Shown piece after piece: positions 9,204-17,603 of a DNA stretch of 64,000 bases. A program made the position numbers and the translations under genes. The number at the start of each line of letters is the position of its first letter. Position 1 is the stretch's first letter. The stretch is from positions 1 through 64,000 of the forward strand of contig JAQGHR010000097.1 in NCBI GenBank assembly GCA_028291545.1. Reading direction: 5' to 3'. The stretch is from Planctomycetota bacterium (lineage in GTDB: Bacteria; Planctomycetota; Planctomycetia; Isosphaerales; Isosphaeraceae). The notes under the pieces were generated by a model that did not search any database, was not told the DNA's origin, and saw only the letters and a list, made by a program, of their open reading frames with translations.

Positions 9204-9232
9204 ATCATTTGCATCTGGCGTACCACTGTCAA
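9204..9232 (-). promoter_or_regulatory. Sigma-70-type promoter upstream of csrA
   Basis: On the minus strand a perfect TTGACA (9227-9232) is separated by 17 bases from AATGAT (9204-9209, four of six matches to TATAAT). It lies about 60 bases upstream of the csrA start, giving a leader of about 50 bases. Confidence 0.5.
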
Positions 9233-9558
9233 CAAGATTCGGCAACTCACGTCGCAAATGCCCAACTACGTTTGTTTTGAAATTCTCGGCCCCGTTTTTT
9301 TCGGGTTCGATCCCTAGTGTCACTGTGTCAACTCTCGCGCCGCTTCTCCTCCTACGGGTGTAGAAATGGGAAGATCGGTGACCGTTTTCCGTGTGGTGCT
9401 TGAGGCGTTCTGTCCGGGCAGGACGGTCGAATTGATCAATCGCGAACGGTGGGATTATCCGAGGAATCGCCTGTCCGTCCTGGTCGATCTCGACTATTGT
9501 TCGTACCCAAGACCGGGGGCGAGCGAGTCCCCTGCCCTACGATCACGGAGAGATCGTC
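9233..9558. other. Intergenic region between csrA and the alpha/beta hydrolase gene
   Basis: This 326-base stretch separates two divergent genes and, with the csrA leader, forms a gap of 413 bases. It has a T7 run near 9295-9301 and lower GC around 9260-9300, as expected for a promoter region. No open frame in it resembles a protein and I cannot identify an RNA gene. Confidence 0.35.
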
Positions 9559-10794
9559 ATGCCTGGTCGGACCCCGTTTGCGATAGGATCCCTGGTACTG
9601 GCGGGTCTCCTGGTTGCCTCGGTACAGGCGGATGACCTGGAGAGACTGCTGAAAAAAGCAGCCCGTAATGCGGCTCAAGGCACGCTCAATCCGGCTCCGC
9701 CACCCCGAGGCGTCAAGCCACAGGCGACGGCCGCCCCTCGGGGTGAATCGCATCCGCTGAAAACCGCCGATGGGTGGACGCTCGTCATCCACCACTATCG
9801 CCCGACGAGCGCTCCCAGGGCGGGTGCGATGCCCGTGATTCTCTGCCATGGGCTGACTTATAACGCGACATTCTGGGACCTCGATCCGTCCTGTAGTTTC
9901 GCCGAATATCTGGCGGCACGCGGCTACGATGTCTGGGCCGTGGATCTCCGGGGATCGGGCCTGAGCCAGAAATGGGTCTGGAAGGCGGACGAAGCTCCCG
10001 AGATGATCCTCGGAGGCGCACTCCGCAGGATCTCTCGCGGCAAGCTCGCGCCAACCGGTTACGCGACGGTCGATCCCAAGGCCGCGAACTGGTCTCTGGA
10101 TCACCACATCGCCTACGATGTCCCCGCCGCCGTCAAGTTCGTTCGGACGCACACCGGGGCCCCGGAGGTCGCCTGGGTTGGACACTCGATGGGTGGGATC
10201 GTGGCGATCGGCCACCTCGCCCGATACGGTAACCCCGGCATCGGTCGGTTGGCGACGATTGGCAGCCAGGTGACCATGCCCAACGGCCAGCTTCCGTTGC
10301 AGTTCCTGGCCGAGATGGCGGGCACGCGGAAGAAGCAGCTCCTGGGTCAGGTCGGTGGCGCGGAACTCATGGACGCGACGAAAACCAGCGTCCACAATAT
10401 GTTCTTCAATGTCGCCAATGCCGATCCCAAGATTTACGAGGCCCTGAGCGGTCCGGCCACCGACATCCCCGGCATCGGCCTGATGCAGCAATACTCCATC
10501 CTGGCCCGTCGTGGCGAGCTGTTCGACGCCGGCCAGCGGGTCAGCTATGCCAAGCTGGTCGATCGGATCACGATCCCCATTTTCATCTCTTGCGGGGCGT
10601 CAGACCAGTTCGCGCCTCCGATCGTTCAGAAGTATTTGTATGACCACGTCGGCTCGACCGACAAGACGCTGGTGATTTTCGGGCAAGCCGGGGGATGTAG
10701 CGTGGACTGCGGTCATGACGATTCCCTCGTGGGGCTGAAGTCACGGGCCGAGGTCTTTCCGGTCATCGAGACATGGCTGCGGGGCGGCAAATAG
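9559..10794 (+). CDS. Secreted alpha/beta hydrolase (lipase-like)
   Basis: This 411-aa protein has a signal peptide (hydrophobic SLVLAGLLVASVQA, cleavage near residue 24). A Pro-rich linker precedes an alpha/beta-hydrolase fold. The oxyanion-loop motif CHGLTYN, the nucleophile elbow GHSMGG (Ser in WVGHSMGG), an acid in CGASDQF and a His in CGHDDS complete the expected triad. The sequence AVDLRGSGLS is typical of lipases and esterases of the lysosomal-acid-lipase/Abhydrolase_1 type. It should act in the periplasm or outside on an ester; the substrate is unknown. It converges with the metallophosphoesterase gene, with 12 bases between the stops. Confidence 0.75.
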   Translation: MPGRTPFAIGSLVLAGLLVASVQADDLERLLKKAARNAAQGTLNPAPPPRGVKPQATAAPRGESHPLKTADGWTLVIHHYRPTSAPRAGAMPVILCHGLTYNATFWDLDPSCSFAEYLAARGYDVWAVDLRGSGLSQKWVWKADEAPEMILGGALRRISRGKLAPTGYATVDPKAANWSLDHHIAYDVPAAVKFVRTHTGAPEVAWVGHSMGGIVAIGHLARYGNPGIGRLATIGSQVTMPNGQLPLQFLAEMAGTRKKQLLGQVGGAELMDATKTSVHNMFFNVANADPKIYEALSGPATDIPGIGLMQQYSILARRGELFDAGQRVSYAKLVDRITIPIFISCGASDQFAPPIVQKYLYDHVGSTDKTLVIFGQAGGCSVDCGHDDSLVGLKSRAEVFPVIETWLRGGK

Positions 10795-10806
10795 CGCCGA
10801 CCGTCC

Positions 10807-11505
10807 CTATGCGATTTTCAACGGCCGGAAGCCGACGGCGTCCGCCGCGACGCAGTAGTACCGCACACCGTAAACGTCTCCCTGCACGGCCAGACCCCAC
10901 TGGCTCTCGGCATGGAGGTGACCGTAAACGCACGCCGTGACTCCGGCGGCTTCCATCCGCTCGACGATGGGGGCGGGTCGGCGGTGGGCATCGAACGGGG
11001 GATAATGCCACAGGACGAAGATAGGCGCTGTTCCGGTCCCCCGTAGCGTCACGGCCTGTTCGAGGGCACGCCTGAGGCTTGCGTCCTCCCGATCCATCGC
11101 CGCGATAGCCCTGGCCTCGGGCTCGTCCGCGAGGTAGGCGGCACCCGTGGTCCCGCAGACGATCACTCCGTCGAGATCCAGCGCGTCTCCGCCCACGGCG
11201 CGGAGGGATTTTCGCAACATCGGCCTCACCTTCGCCGCGCCATTCCACCAGGCATCATGGTTGCCCGCGGAAAGAACCTTCCGCCCCGGCAGGCGATCGA
11301 GCCAGGCGAGATCGGGCTGGACCTCGCGATGATTCCTCGCCATCGAGATGTCGCCGGGCAACAGGACGAGATCGTCCCGTTGAACGACGGCCCTCCACTC
11401 CCGAGCGATGGTCTCGGCGTGATCGCGCCACCGGGCCCCGAACCGTTCGCGGGGATCGTCCCTCGCCAGGGAGAGATGCAAATCAGCAATCGCCCAGACG
11501 TTCAT
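10807..11505 (-). CDS. Calcineurin-like metallophosphoesterase
   Basis: This 232-aa protein has the complete set of binuclear-metal motifs: DLH near residue 8, PGDIS, AGNHD, WHYPP and YGHLH. No signal peptide is present from the chosen start (ATG 11505, beginning MNVWAIADLHLS), so it should be cytoplasmic. The length and the 'W.hYPP' and 'YGHLH' motifs match the YkuE/YfcE-like serine/threonine phosphatase or phosphodiesterase group. The substrate cannot be read from the sequence. Confidence 0.75.
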   Translation of the reverse strand: MNVWAIADLHLSLARDDPRERFGARWRDHAETIAREWRAVVQRDDLVLLPGDISMARNHREVQPDLAWLDRLPGRKVLSAGNHDAWWNGAAKVRPMLRKSLRAVGGDALDLDGVIVCGTTGAAYLADEPEARAIAAMDREDASLRRALEQAVTLRGTGTAPIFVLWHYPPFDAHRRPAPIVERMEAAGVTACVYGHLHAESQWGLAVQGDVYGVRYYCVAADAVGFRPLKIA

Positions 11506-11596
11506 CGTCGCAGGACCTCCGCCTTGATTGTTGCGAGTCTCGATGTCGTCTGCCAGAATGCGAACGAGTAAATTGGCCGAAATGAGGATAGCAAAC

Positions 11597-12355
11597 ATGA
11601 CGACCATCGCGTCGGAAAGCATCGATCGGATCGCACCGACGCTCCGACCGGAGGAGCGGACGGCGATGCGTCAGCGATGGGCACACCTCCTCTTCCTGCA
11701 CTGGCCCGTACCGATCGAGTCGCTGAGGCCTTTACTGCCGCCGGAACTGGAGGTCGACACGTATCACGGGACCGCGTATGTCGGCCTCGTTCCGTTCACG
11801 ATGACCGGCGTGCGGCCAACCTGGGCTCCTCCGGTCTGGGGGCTCTCGAACTTTCACGAAGTGAACGTTCGCACGTACGTTCATTTTCGAGGGACCGACC
11901 CCGGCGTCTGGTTCTTCAGTCTGGATGCCGCACAGCGAATCGCGGTCCGGATCGCACGGACGTTCTGGAACCTGGCGTACCATGATGCCCGTATGAACCT
12001 CCGGCGGTCACCGACCGGCGAGATCCACTATCGCTCCGAGCGGTTCGGGTCCGACGCGACGCCGGCAGGATGCGACCTGGTGTATCGTCCGGAAGGCTCG
12101 CCACGCGCCGCGGAGCCCGGCACGCTCGAGCACTTCCTGGCCGAGCGCTACGTTCTTTATGCGAAGTCGAAACGCGGCCTGCTGCTGGGTCGAGTCAACC
12201 ACACGCCCTATCCATTGCAGCCGGCGAGACTGCTTCGTTGCGAGGAGACCCTGCTGGCCGCGAACGGTCTCGTTCGGCCCGACGCCGAACCCCTGGCTCA
12301 TTACGCGAGCGAAGTTCGTGTGCGAGTCTATCCACTCCGTCCCGTCAAGGTTTGA
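11597..12355 (+). CDS. DUF2071 (YqjF-like) protein
   Basis: This 252-aa protein is recognised by W..LLFLHWPVP at the N-terminus, the 'YVGLVPFTMTGVRP' strand, NFHEVNVRTYV and GVWFFSLDA. That is the DUF2071 pattern, with an acetoacetate-decarboxylase-like fold. Function in the family is unproven. I chose ATG 11597 because the sequence shortly upstream contains a GAGGAT ribosome-binding site and homology begins just after it. It heads a three-gene run with a membrane protein (24 bases later) and a DCC-family protein. DUF2071 and DCC genes are often neighbours in other bacteria, which suggests a shared pathway, perhaps membrane or redox related. Confidence 0.7.
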   Translation: MTTIASESIDRIAPTLRPEERTAMRQRWAHLLFLHWPVPIESLRPLLPPELEVDTYHGTAYVGLVPFTMTGVRPTWAPPVWGLSNFHEVNVRTYVHFRGTDPGVWFFSLDAAQRIAVRIARTFWNLAYHDARMNLRRSPTGEIHYRSERFGSDATPAGCDLVYRPEGSPRAAEPGTLEHFLAERYVLYAKSKRGLLLGRVNHTPYPLQPARLLRCEETLLAANGLVRPDAEPLAHYASEVRVRVYPLRPVKV

Positions 12356-12378
12356 GCCGGGCACCCCTGGAGATCGCC

Positions 12379-12924
12379 GTGTCGTACTCTTCCGATGACC
12401 AGCCCGTCGAGCCGATCGGTCTCGTCCGCACGTCCCAGATCATCGCGGGCTCTCTGGTTGCTGGCGTGTGCATGTTTCTTACCGTTACCTTCGTCATGCG
12501 AAGCCCGAAAGCGTTCGCGCCCGCGCCCTGGGACATCATGCCGCCCCAGGCCATGATCACGCTCCTCGGACTGGTGATGGCGGCGATGATGATCGTCCTC
12601 TCGTTCGTGATCCCGAGGCAAATCGTCGCGACGTCGCGCAGGAGCCTCATCACGACGAAGCCGGCCGACCTGGACAAGTCCGACGTGACCGGAAATGGGC
12701 TGTTTGGTGTCTATCAAACGCAGATGATCATCGGCCTGGCCATGCTGGAAGGGGCCGCATTCTTTAACGTGATCGCCTTCCTGATCGAGGGTCACATCCC
12801 CAGCCTGATGGCCGCCGGCGTGCTGGTCTTGATCATGCTTTCGCGATTTCCCACTCAGGGTAACATCGCGGCATGGGTCGAGGATCAGAAATCGCTGATC
12901 CGCGAGGAGCGAAATCACACCTGA
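12379..12924 (+). CDS. Four-segment membrane protein, unknown function
   Basis: This 181-aa protein has four predicted membrane segments in two pairs (about residues 18-40, 55-75, 115-135 and 143-160). The short cytoplasmic loops are rich in Arg and Ser. I recognise no named family. The start is GTG 12379, since the frame upstream is antisense-like low-complexity Arg/Ser sequence overlapping the DUF2071 gene. It lies one base before the DCC-family gene and is almost certainly co-transcribed with it. Confidence 0.65.
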   Translation: MSYSSDDQPVEPIGLVRTSQIIAGSLVAGVCMFLTVTFVMRSPKAFAPAPWDIMPPQAMITLLGLVMAAMMIVLSFVIPRQIVATSRRSLITTKPADLDKSDVTGNGLFGVYQTQMIIGLAMLEGAAFFNVIAFLIEGHIPSLMAAGVLVLIMLSRFPTQGNIAAWVEDQKSLIREERNHT

Positions 12925-12925
12925 C

Positions 12926-13333
12926 ATGGATATCCCCAGCGACAAGGCGATTCTGATCTTCGATGGCGTGTGCAACTTCTGCAATCGTTCGGTCAACTTC
13001 GTGATGAAGCGAGATCGTCGAGGTCGGTTCCTGTTCGCGTCGAACCAGTCCGAGGCCGGCGCGGCCCTGTTGCGGAAGTTCGGCGTCGATCCCGCCTCGG
13101 TCCAGAGCATCTACCTGGTCGAAGGCGACCGGCTCTGGTCGAAGTCGGCCGCGGCGGCCCAGATCGCCAGGCGCTTGCCTTTCCCATGGAACCTGGGTTA
13201 CGCCAGTGTGATCGTCCCCCGTGTTTTCCGCGATGGCGTATACGACTGGATCGCGCGCAACCGCTACCGTTGGTTCGGCAAGGCGGACAGTTGCCGTCTA
13301 CCGACTCAGGACGAACGGTCGAGGTTCCTATGA
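12926..13333 (+). CDS. DCC-family thiol-disulfide oxidoreductase (DUF393)
   Basis: This 135-aa protein opens with ILIFDGVCNFCNRSVNF, the defining DxxCxxC motif of the DCC (DUF393) family. The expected later segments GDRLWSKSAAAA and a C-terminal DWIARNRYRWFGK are present. The two Cys (CNFC) are the presumed redox pair. The family has a thioredoxin-like prediction but its substrates are unclear. It is the last gene of the DUF2071/membrane protein/DCC operon. Confidence 0.85.
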   Translation: MDIPSDKAILIFDGVCNFCNRSVNFVMKRDRRGRFLFASNQSEAGAALLRKFGVDPASVQSIYLVEGDRLWSKSAAAAQIARRLPFPWNLGYASVIVPRVFRDGVYDWIARNRYRWFGKADSCRLPTQDERSRFL

Positions 13334-13583
13334 TCGCTCGTCCCGCACCGGGATCGCACGCGGGTTGCATCGGCCTCGAATAAAAACTCCCCGGGAGGAA
13401 TCGAAACTCCTTCCCCTTCAGATCACGTCGCCGTTGCGCAGGGGGTGCGGCGCCCTCAAGTAGATCATCGCGAGACGCCCGGGTTTCGATCGTGGAATCC
13501 GTCGAGCGGGACGCGGTATCCGCCGTCTTGCGGGCGGCACGGCTCCACAAATCCTGGATGGTATGACGGCGCAGGAGCGGCTA

Positions 13584-14276
13584 TCAGCCTTCACCCCCGA
13601 GGGCGAAGTCCGAGTCTCGGCCGACATACGGATTGTCGCGTTTCTCTTTACCGATTGTCGTCGTCGGCCCGTGACCAGAGTAGATGACGGCCGCGTCCGG
13701 GAGGAGGAATAACTTGTCCCGAATGCCCTGGAACAGGGTCTTCATGCTGCCACCGGGAAAATCGGTGCGCCCGACGGAACCGGAGAACAGGACATCCCCG
13801 GAGAGGACGAACGGTGGCGTCTCGTTGTCCGCGATGAACACCACCGAGCCGGGGCTGTGACCCGGGATCTCGCGAACCAGGAAGGAGAACCCCGCCAGTT
13901 CCAGGCGCTCGCCCTCATCGACCAGGCGGTCGGCCGCTGGACTGGTGATGGGCATCCCGAACGGGGCACTCAGGTTGGCCTGCGGATCGGTGAGCAAAGG
14001 CGCGTCGCCTCGCCCGATCACGAGTGGCGCGGCGGGGAAAGCCTGTTTCATCCTGGCGTTGCCCGCGATGTGGTCGGCATGACCGTGGGTATTGAGGATG
14101 GCCAGCGGATCGAGATGGTGATGATTCACAAGGCTCACGATCGCGTCGGTATCGAAGCCCGGGTCGACGATCAAGGCCGACGCCGTCCCTTCCCTCCAGA
14201 CCACATAGGCGTTCTGGCTGAAGAGCTCTGATACGATCGTCTCGATTCGCAGGTTGGTACCCGACTTCATGGTCAC
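13584..14276 (-). CDS. MBL-fold hydrolase, glyoxalase II-like
   Basis: This 230-aa protein carries the metallo-beta-lactamase motif THGHADHI, the third-ligand GHSPGS, SGDVLFSGSVGR (bridging Asp) and the final SGHGPTT His. The order and spacing fit the small YcbL/hydroxyacylglutathione-hydrolase-like group, which hydrolyse thioesters with two metal ions. No signal peptide is present. Two in-frame Met codons (1 and 3) make the exact start uncertain by two residues. It is transcribed away from the DUF1571 gene. Confidence 0.8.
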   Translation of the reverse strand: MTMKSGTNLRIETIVSELFSQNAYVVWREGTASALIVDPGFDTDAIVSLVNHHHLDPLAILNTHGHADHIAGNARMKQAFPAAPLVIGRGDAPLLTDPQANLSAPFGMPITSPAADRLVDEGERLELAGFSFLVREIPGHSPGSVVFIADNETPPFVLSGDVLFSGSVGRTDFPGGSMKTLFQGIRDKLFLLPDAAVIYSGHGPTTTIGKEKRDNPYVGRDSDFALGGEG

Positions 14277-14576
14277 GCCTCCGCGTTCGCGCTCAAGCCC
14301 GGACTGAATCGAGGACGGGACTGATTGTAATTTCGCGCACCGTATTCTGGCAAATTCGACAATCGCGGGAAAAACCCGGCCATGCCGCCACGCTCCGATC
14401 GAGGATTCGCGAGGGCCCCGGTCGGGAAATAACGCAGTGAAAGGGTGTCGGGAGACCGATGGCTTCCCAATTGCATGATGGGCTTCGCACGCCCCCGCGT
14501 GACACTCAATTAGCGGGGTCCACCCAAGCTACAGACTGCCCCTCCCCGCCCGGCCGCGGCCGGTGGAAGGAATATA
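14277..14576. other. Divergent intergenic region
   Basis: These 300 bases separate the divergent MBL-fold and DUF1571 genes and should hold both promoters. I see the GAAGGAA ribosome-binding site of the plus-strand gene at its right end. Nothing else stands out. Confidence 0.35.
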
Positions 14577-15632
14577 ATGGCCACGCCCATGAACCACTCC
14601 GGACGCCTCTCGCGGCGGCTCTCCGGTCGCGGTCGCTGGGTGATGCTGGCAATGATTGCCCTCCTCCCCGTCTCGCTCTCGCTGGGCGACCCGGGCGGCC
14701 AATCTTCTGGCGTTCACTTCTATTCCACGGCCGCTCCTCCGATGGATTATCCCGGTCCCGAGCCTGTCTCGCCGACCGAGGAGTTCGCCGAGCCGGAGAT
14801 CGCCAAGCCCAGGACGATCGCTGAGCCGACCCTCCCGGTAAACCAGGTCGCGCCGACACGTATCGCATCCATTGACACGGCGGCGCCCAAGGCCGCGCGG
14901 ATGCCGACACCCACCGAGACGCCTTTGCCGCCAGCTGCGCCGGACCTGATCGCCGAGGCCAAGGCCGCGATCGCCTCCTGCAAGAAAACCTATGCATCCC
15001 TGCAGGACTATACGTGCGCATTTTACAAGCGCGAGCGGATCGAGGGTCAGCTTTCCTCGCACCATCACATGCAGATGAAGGCGCGAACGAAGCCGCACAG
15101 CGTCTACTTCAAGTTCGTGAAGCCTACCGCCGGTCGCGAGGCGATCTATATCGCCGGGGGCTACGGCGGCAAGGCGTTGGTCCACGACGTGGGGATCGGC
15201 AAGCTACTCGCCGGAACCCTGAAGGTGGACCCGCGCGGCTCTATGGCCATGGACGGGAATTTGCATCCGATCACCGAGGCCGGGCTTGGCCACATGATCG
15301 ACACGATCCTGAATGCCTGGCACAAGGAGCTTCGCCACGGTGAGTCGCTGGTCATCATGCACCACAACGCGAAGGTCGGCAATCGCACCTGCCTGATGAT
15401 CGAGTCCGTGCATCCCAAGAAGCAGCCGGGCTTCCTGTTCCACATGGTCAAAGTTTACGTCGACTTGGAACTCAACCTTCCGATCCGGTTCGAGGCCTAC
15501 GACTGGCCCCGGAACGGTCGTCCGGCGGAACTCGTGGAGGAGTACACGTACTCGAATCTCAAGGTCAACGTCGGCCTGACCAACCGGGATTTCGACCCGT
15601 CAAATTCGAGCTACTCATTCGGGCGATTCTGA
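14577..15632 (+). CDS. DUF1571 protein, secreted/lipoprotein-trafficking-like
   Basis: This 351-aa protein has an Arg-rich N-terminus and a hydrophobic signal or anchor (about residues 21-36), then a Pro/Ala/Glu-rich linker to about residue 120. The C-terminal domain begins IASCKKTYASLQDYTCAFYKRERI and continues with MQMKARTKPHSVYFKF and 'LPIRFEAYDWP'. That is the DUF1571 pattern, common in planctomycetes and predicted to adopt a LolA/LolB-like half-barrel. A role in carrying lipid or another hydrophobic ligand in the periplasm is inferred. It stands alone with its own ribosome-binding site. Confidence 0.75.
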   Translation: MATPMNHSGRLSRRLSGRGRWVMLAMIALLPVSLSLGDPGGQSSGVHFYSTAAPPMDYPGPEPVSPTEEFAEPEIAKPRTIAEPTLPVNQVAPTRIASIDTAAPKAARMPTPTETPLPPAAPDLIAEAKAAIASCKKTYASLQDYTCAFYKRERIEGQLSSHHHMQMKARTKPHSVYFKFVKPTAGREAIYIAGGYGGKALVHDVGIGKLLAGTLKVDPRGSMAMDGNLHPITEAGLGHMIDTILNAWHKELRHGESLVIMHHNAKVGNRTCLMIESVHPKKQPGFLFHMVKVYVDLELNLPIRFEAYDWPRNGRPAELVEEYTYSNLKVNVGLTNRDFDPSNSSYSFGRF

Positions 15633-16083
15633 GGCTGAGCGCCTCGCCGGATGAGCCACGTGTAGCCACTGACGATCCCGCTCGAGCACCGGTCGGGGCT
15701 CATCGAATCCAGGCGGGATTGTGGGTTCTCGATCTCCCTATCGGAACAATCCGCACAATCCTCACGGACGGCGGCCGGAGATCCGATGAATAGGGTGTTG
15801 ATCGCCACGTCCGAGTGGCGAAGCGGCCTTGGCAGGCGAGGGTGGGTTCGCTAGAATCCGCCGCGCCTCGGGGGGCGAGCCGGAGTCCCAGGGACGGGCC
15901 CGACTGGCCCATGATGCCTCAACGTATCCCCCGACGCCGAGTAGACGTTTCAGCCACGACGACCGTGCCGGTCTGCGCTGGTCCGGTTGTCCCGATCCCG
16001 AGGGAGACGCCCGTCTCCGAGCCCCTCTCGTCTGCTCGGAGCCGCGGGTCGCCGTCAATAGCCAGTCCATGGAAGGAGGCTCG
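15633..16083. other. Intergenic region before rimI
   Basis: This 451-base gap precedes the acetyltransferase gene. The rimI frame happens to stay open back to 15829, but that sequence is Arg/Pro-rich, unlike any acetyltransferase extension, and is probably untranslated. I see no RNA gene or repeat. Confidence 0.35.
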
Positions 16084-16620
16084 ATGAGCACGGTCCCGAC
16101 GCCGAAGGCCCAGGTCCGGGTCCACATCCGCTGGATGATCCGCCGCGACATGCCCGAGGTCCTGGCCATCGAGCATCAGAGTTTTGAATATCCCTGGTGT
16201 GAGGAGGAGTTCCTCCGCGTCCTCCGACAGCGGAACTGCATCGGCATGGTCGCCGAGCAGGGCGAGCGGGTGGTGGGCTTCATGATCTACGAGCTGCACA
16301 AGAGCAAGCTCCAGGTCCTGAATTTCGCGGTCTCCGCCGAGAACCGCCGGATGGGCGTGGGTCACCAGATGGTGCAGAAGCTCGTCGGAAAGCTCTCCAG
16401 CCACCGCCGGACGAGAATCGTCCTCAACTGCCGCGAGACGGCGCTGTCCGCGCAGCTCTTCTTCCGCGTCGAGGGCTTCCGCGCCTCACAGATCCTCCGC
16501 GAGCACTTTGAAGACACCGGCGAAGACGCCTACATCATGCAGTATTATTACGATGAATCCGTGCTCGAAGATCGCGCGGGCATGCCCGTGAACCGGATCG
16601 CGAAACAGCTCGAAAATTGA
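16084..16620 (+). CDS. rimI: RimI-like GNAT acetyltransferase (ribosomal protein S18 N-acetyltransferase family)
   Basis: This 178-aa protein contains the RimI N-terminal signature 'IRRDMPEVLAIEHQSFEYPW', the beta-strand VLNFAVSAENRRMGVGHQMV (acetyl-CoA binding Q/RxxGxG/A-type loop), and LNCRETALSAQLFFRVEGF, typical of RimI. It would transfer an acetyl group to a protein alpha-amine. A GGAGG ribosome-binding site six bases upstream fixes ATG 16084 over ATG 16069. The C-terminal ~25 residues extend beyond E. coli RimI. The intrinsic terminator just downstream shows it is monocistronic. Confidence 0.8.
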   Translation: MSTVPTPKAQVRVHIRWMIRRDMPEVLAIEHQSFEYPWCEEEFLRVLRQRNCIGMVAEQGERVVGFMIYELHKSKLQVLNFAVSAENRRMGVGHQMVQKLVGKLSSHRRTRIVLNCRETALSAQLFFRVEGFRASQILREHFEDTGEDAYIMQYYYDESVLEDRAGMPVNRIAKQLEN

Positions 16621-16641
16621 TAACATTGCGACGATTGAGTT

Positions 16642-16684
16642 GAGGCCCGGCGCGCCCGAGATCCCGGAGCGCCGGGCCTCTTCG
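16642..16684 (+). terminator. Intrinsic-type hairpin after rimI
   Basis: A perfect 12-bp stem (GAGGCCCGGCGC at 16642-16653 with its complement at 16669-16680) is followed by TTCG. The T tract is weak, so termination efficiency is uncertain. Confidence 0.65.
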
Positions 16685-16782
16685 TACTCAGCATGGCCGG
16701 TGGGTGTCTGCGAGTCGATCCATTGTCTATACTGAAATGGTCCACTTCCTGATGTCGCCCCTCGCGTCACTCCACAACCGGC

Positions 16783-17499
16783 ATGACTGACCAACCCGAC
16801 GATTCCGCGGTCCCGGATCTCGCCGCACTGGCGACGGCCGTATCGCGCCTGGCGGTGCTTTTCGAATCTCGGATCGCGCCTACGCTGGAACGGATTGCCG
16901 AGGCACTTGAGCGAGCGCCGGCCTCTGCCATACCGCCCGATCCCTGCGCCGTCGCCGTCGCGGACATTCGCCGCGCGATCCGTGACGGTGGATTGGCTCG
17001 GGCGGGAGAACGCCTGGCGGAATGGAAGATCGAATTCCCGGAAGCGCCGGAAACCGTATCTCTGGAAGACGAGTTGGCCTCGGCGAGCCGGGTGGCGGTG
17101 GACGACCGGCGTACCCGGCTCGACGCGGCCCGAGCGGCCAATGATCCGGTCGCGGTTCTCGCGTATCGCGATGAGCTCGCCGCTCTGCTCGATTCCGCCA
17201 GCTTGCAGCCGATCGACAAGGACGTACTGGGCTGGCTGATGGCCCTCTTGATGAAGAGGATGAGAACGGGGACCGTCCGGCCCGATGTCGCGAGTCTCGC
17301 GGCACGGATCGCGGAGAGCTTCGCTCATCGGCCCGAGGGTGCAAGTCTCCGAGCCTCGCTTCCGACGATTCGCCGCAGCGCCGGCCTGTGTGCCCGATGC
17401 GCGGAGCCGTATACGGGCGTCGAGGACGCTTGCCCGCAATGTCTGTCGGGCGCCCCCAGAATCGCCGACTTGCCCGATCCTCCCGCCGCCCCAACTTGA
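16783..17499 (+). CDS. Helical protein with C-terminal zinc ribbon
   Basis: This 238-aa soluble protein has a helical, Ala/Glu/Arg-rich body. Near its end it has a four-cysteine zinc ribbon: CARC, then 11 residues, then CPQC. I recognise no characterised family; similar architectures occur in planctomycete conserved hypothetical proteins. The ribbon suggests nucleic acid or protein binding. It lies 105 bases upstream of the beta-propeller gene on the same strand. Confidence 0.6.
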   Translation: MTDQPDDSAVPDLAALATAVSRLAVLFESRIAPTLERIAEALERAPASAIPPDPCAVAVADIRRAIRDGGLARAGERLAEWKIEFPEAPETVSLEDELASASRVAVDDRRTRLDAARAANDPVAVLAYRDELAALLDSASLQPIDKDVLGWLMALLMKRMRTGTVRPDVASLAARIAESFAHRPEGASLRASLPTIRRSAGLCARCAEPYTGVEDACPQCLSGAPRIADLPDPPAAPT

Positions 17500-17603
17500 C
17501 GAAACATGATGTGTCGGGAAGGATGAAGGGTGAAAGTCTCTTCGTGGCGGTTCGCGTCGCGATCGCAACCTCTCGGATGAAACTAATCGAAAGGATCGGG
17601 CCG

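Noticed and set aside
9296-9318. GGGTTCGATCCC looks like a tRNA T-arm
   Set aside because: The five-base stem does not pair fully, and I cannot find a D-arm, anticodon arm or acceptor stem upstream.
15829-16083. N-terminal extension of RimI
   Set aside because: The GGAGG site before ATG 16084 and the known RimI N-terminus favour the shorter protein.
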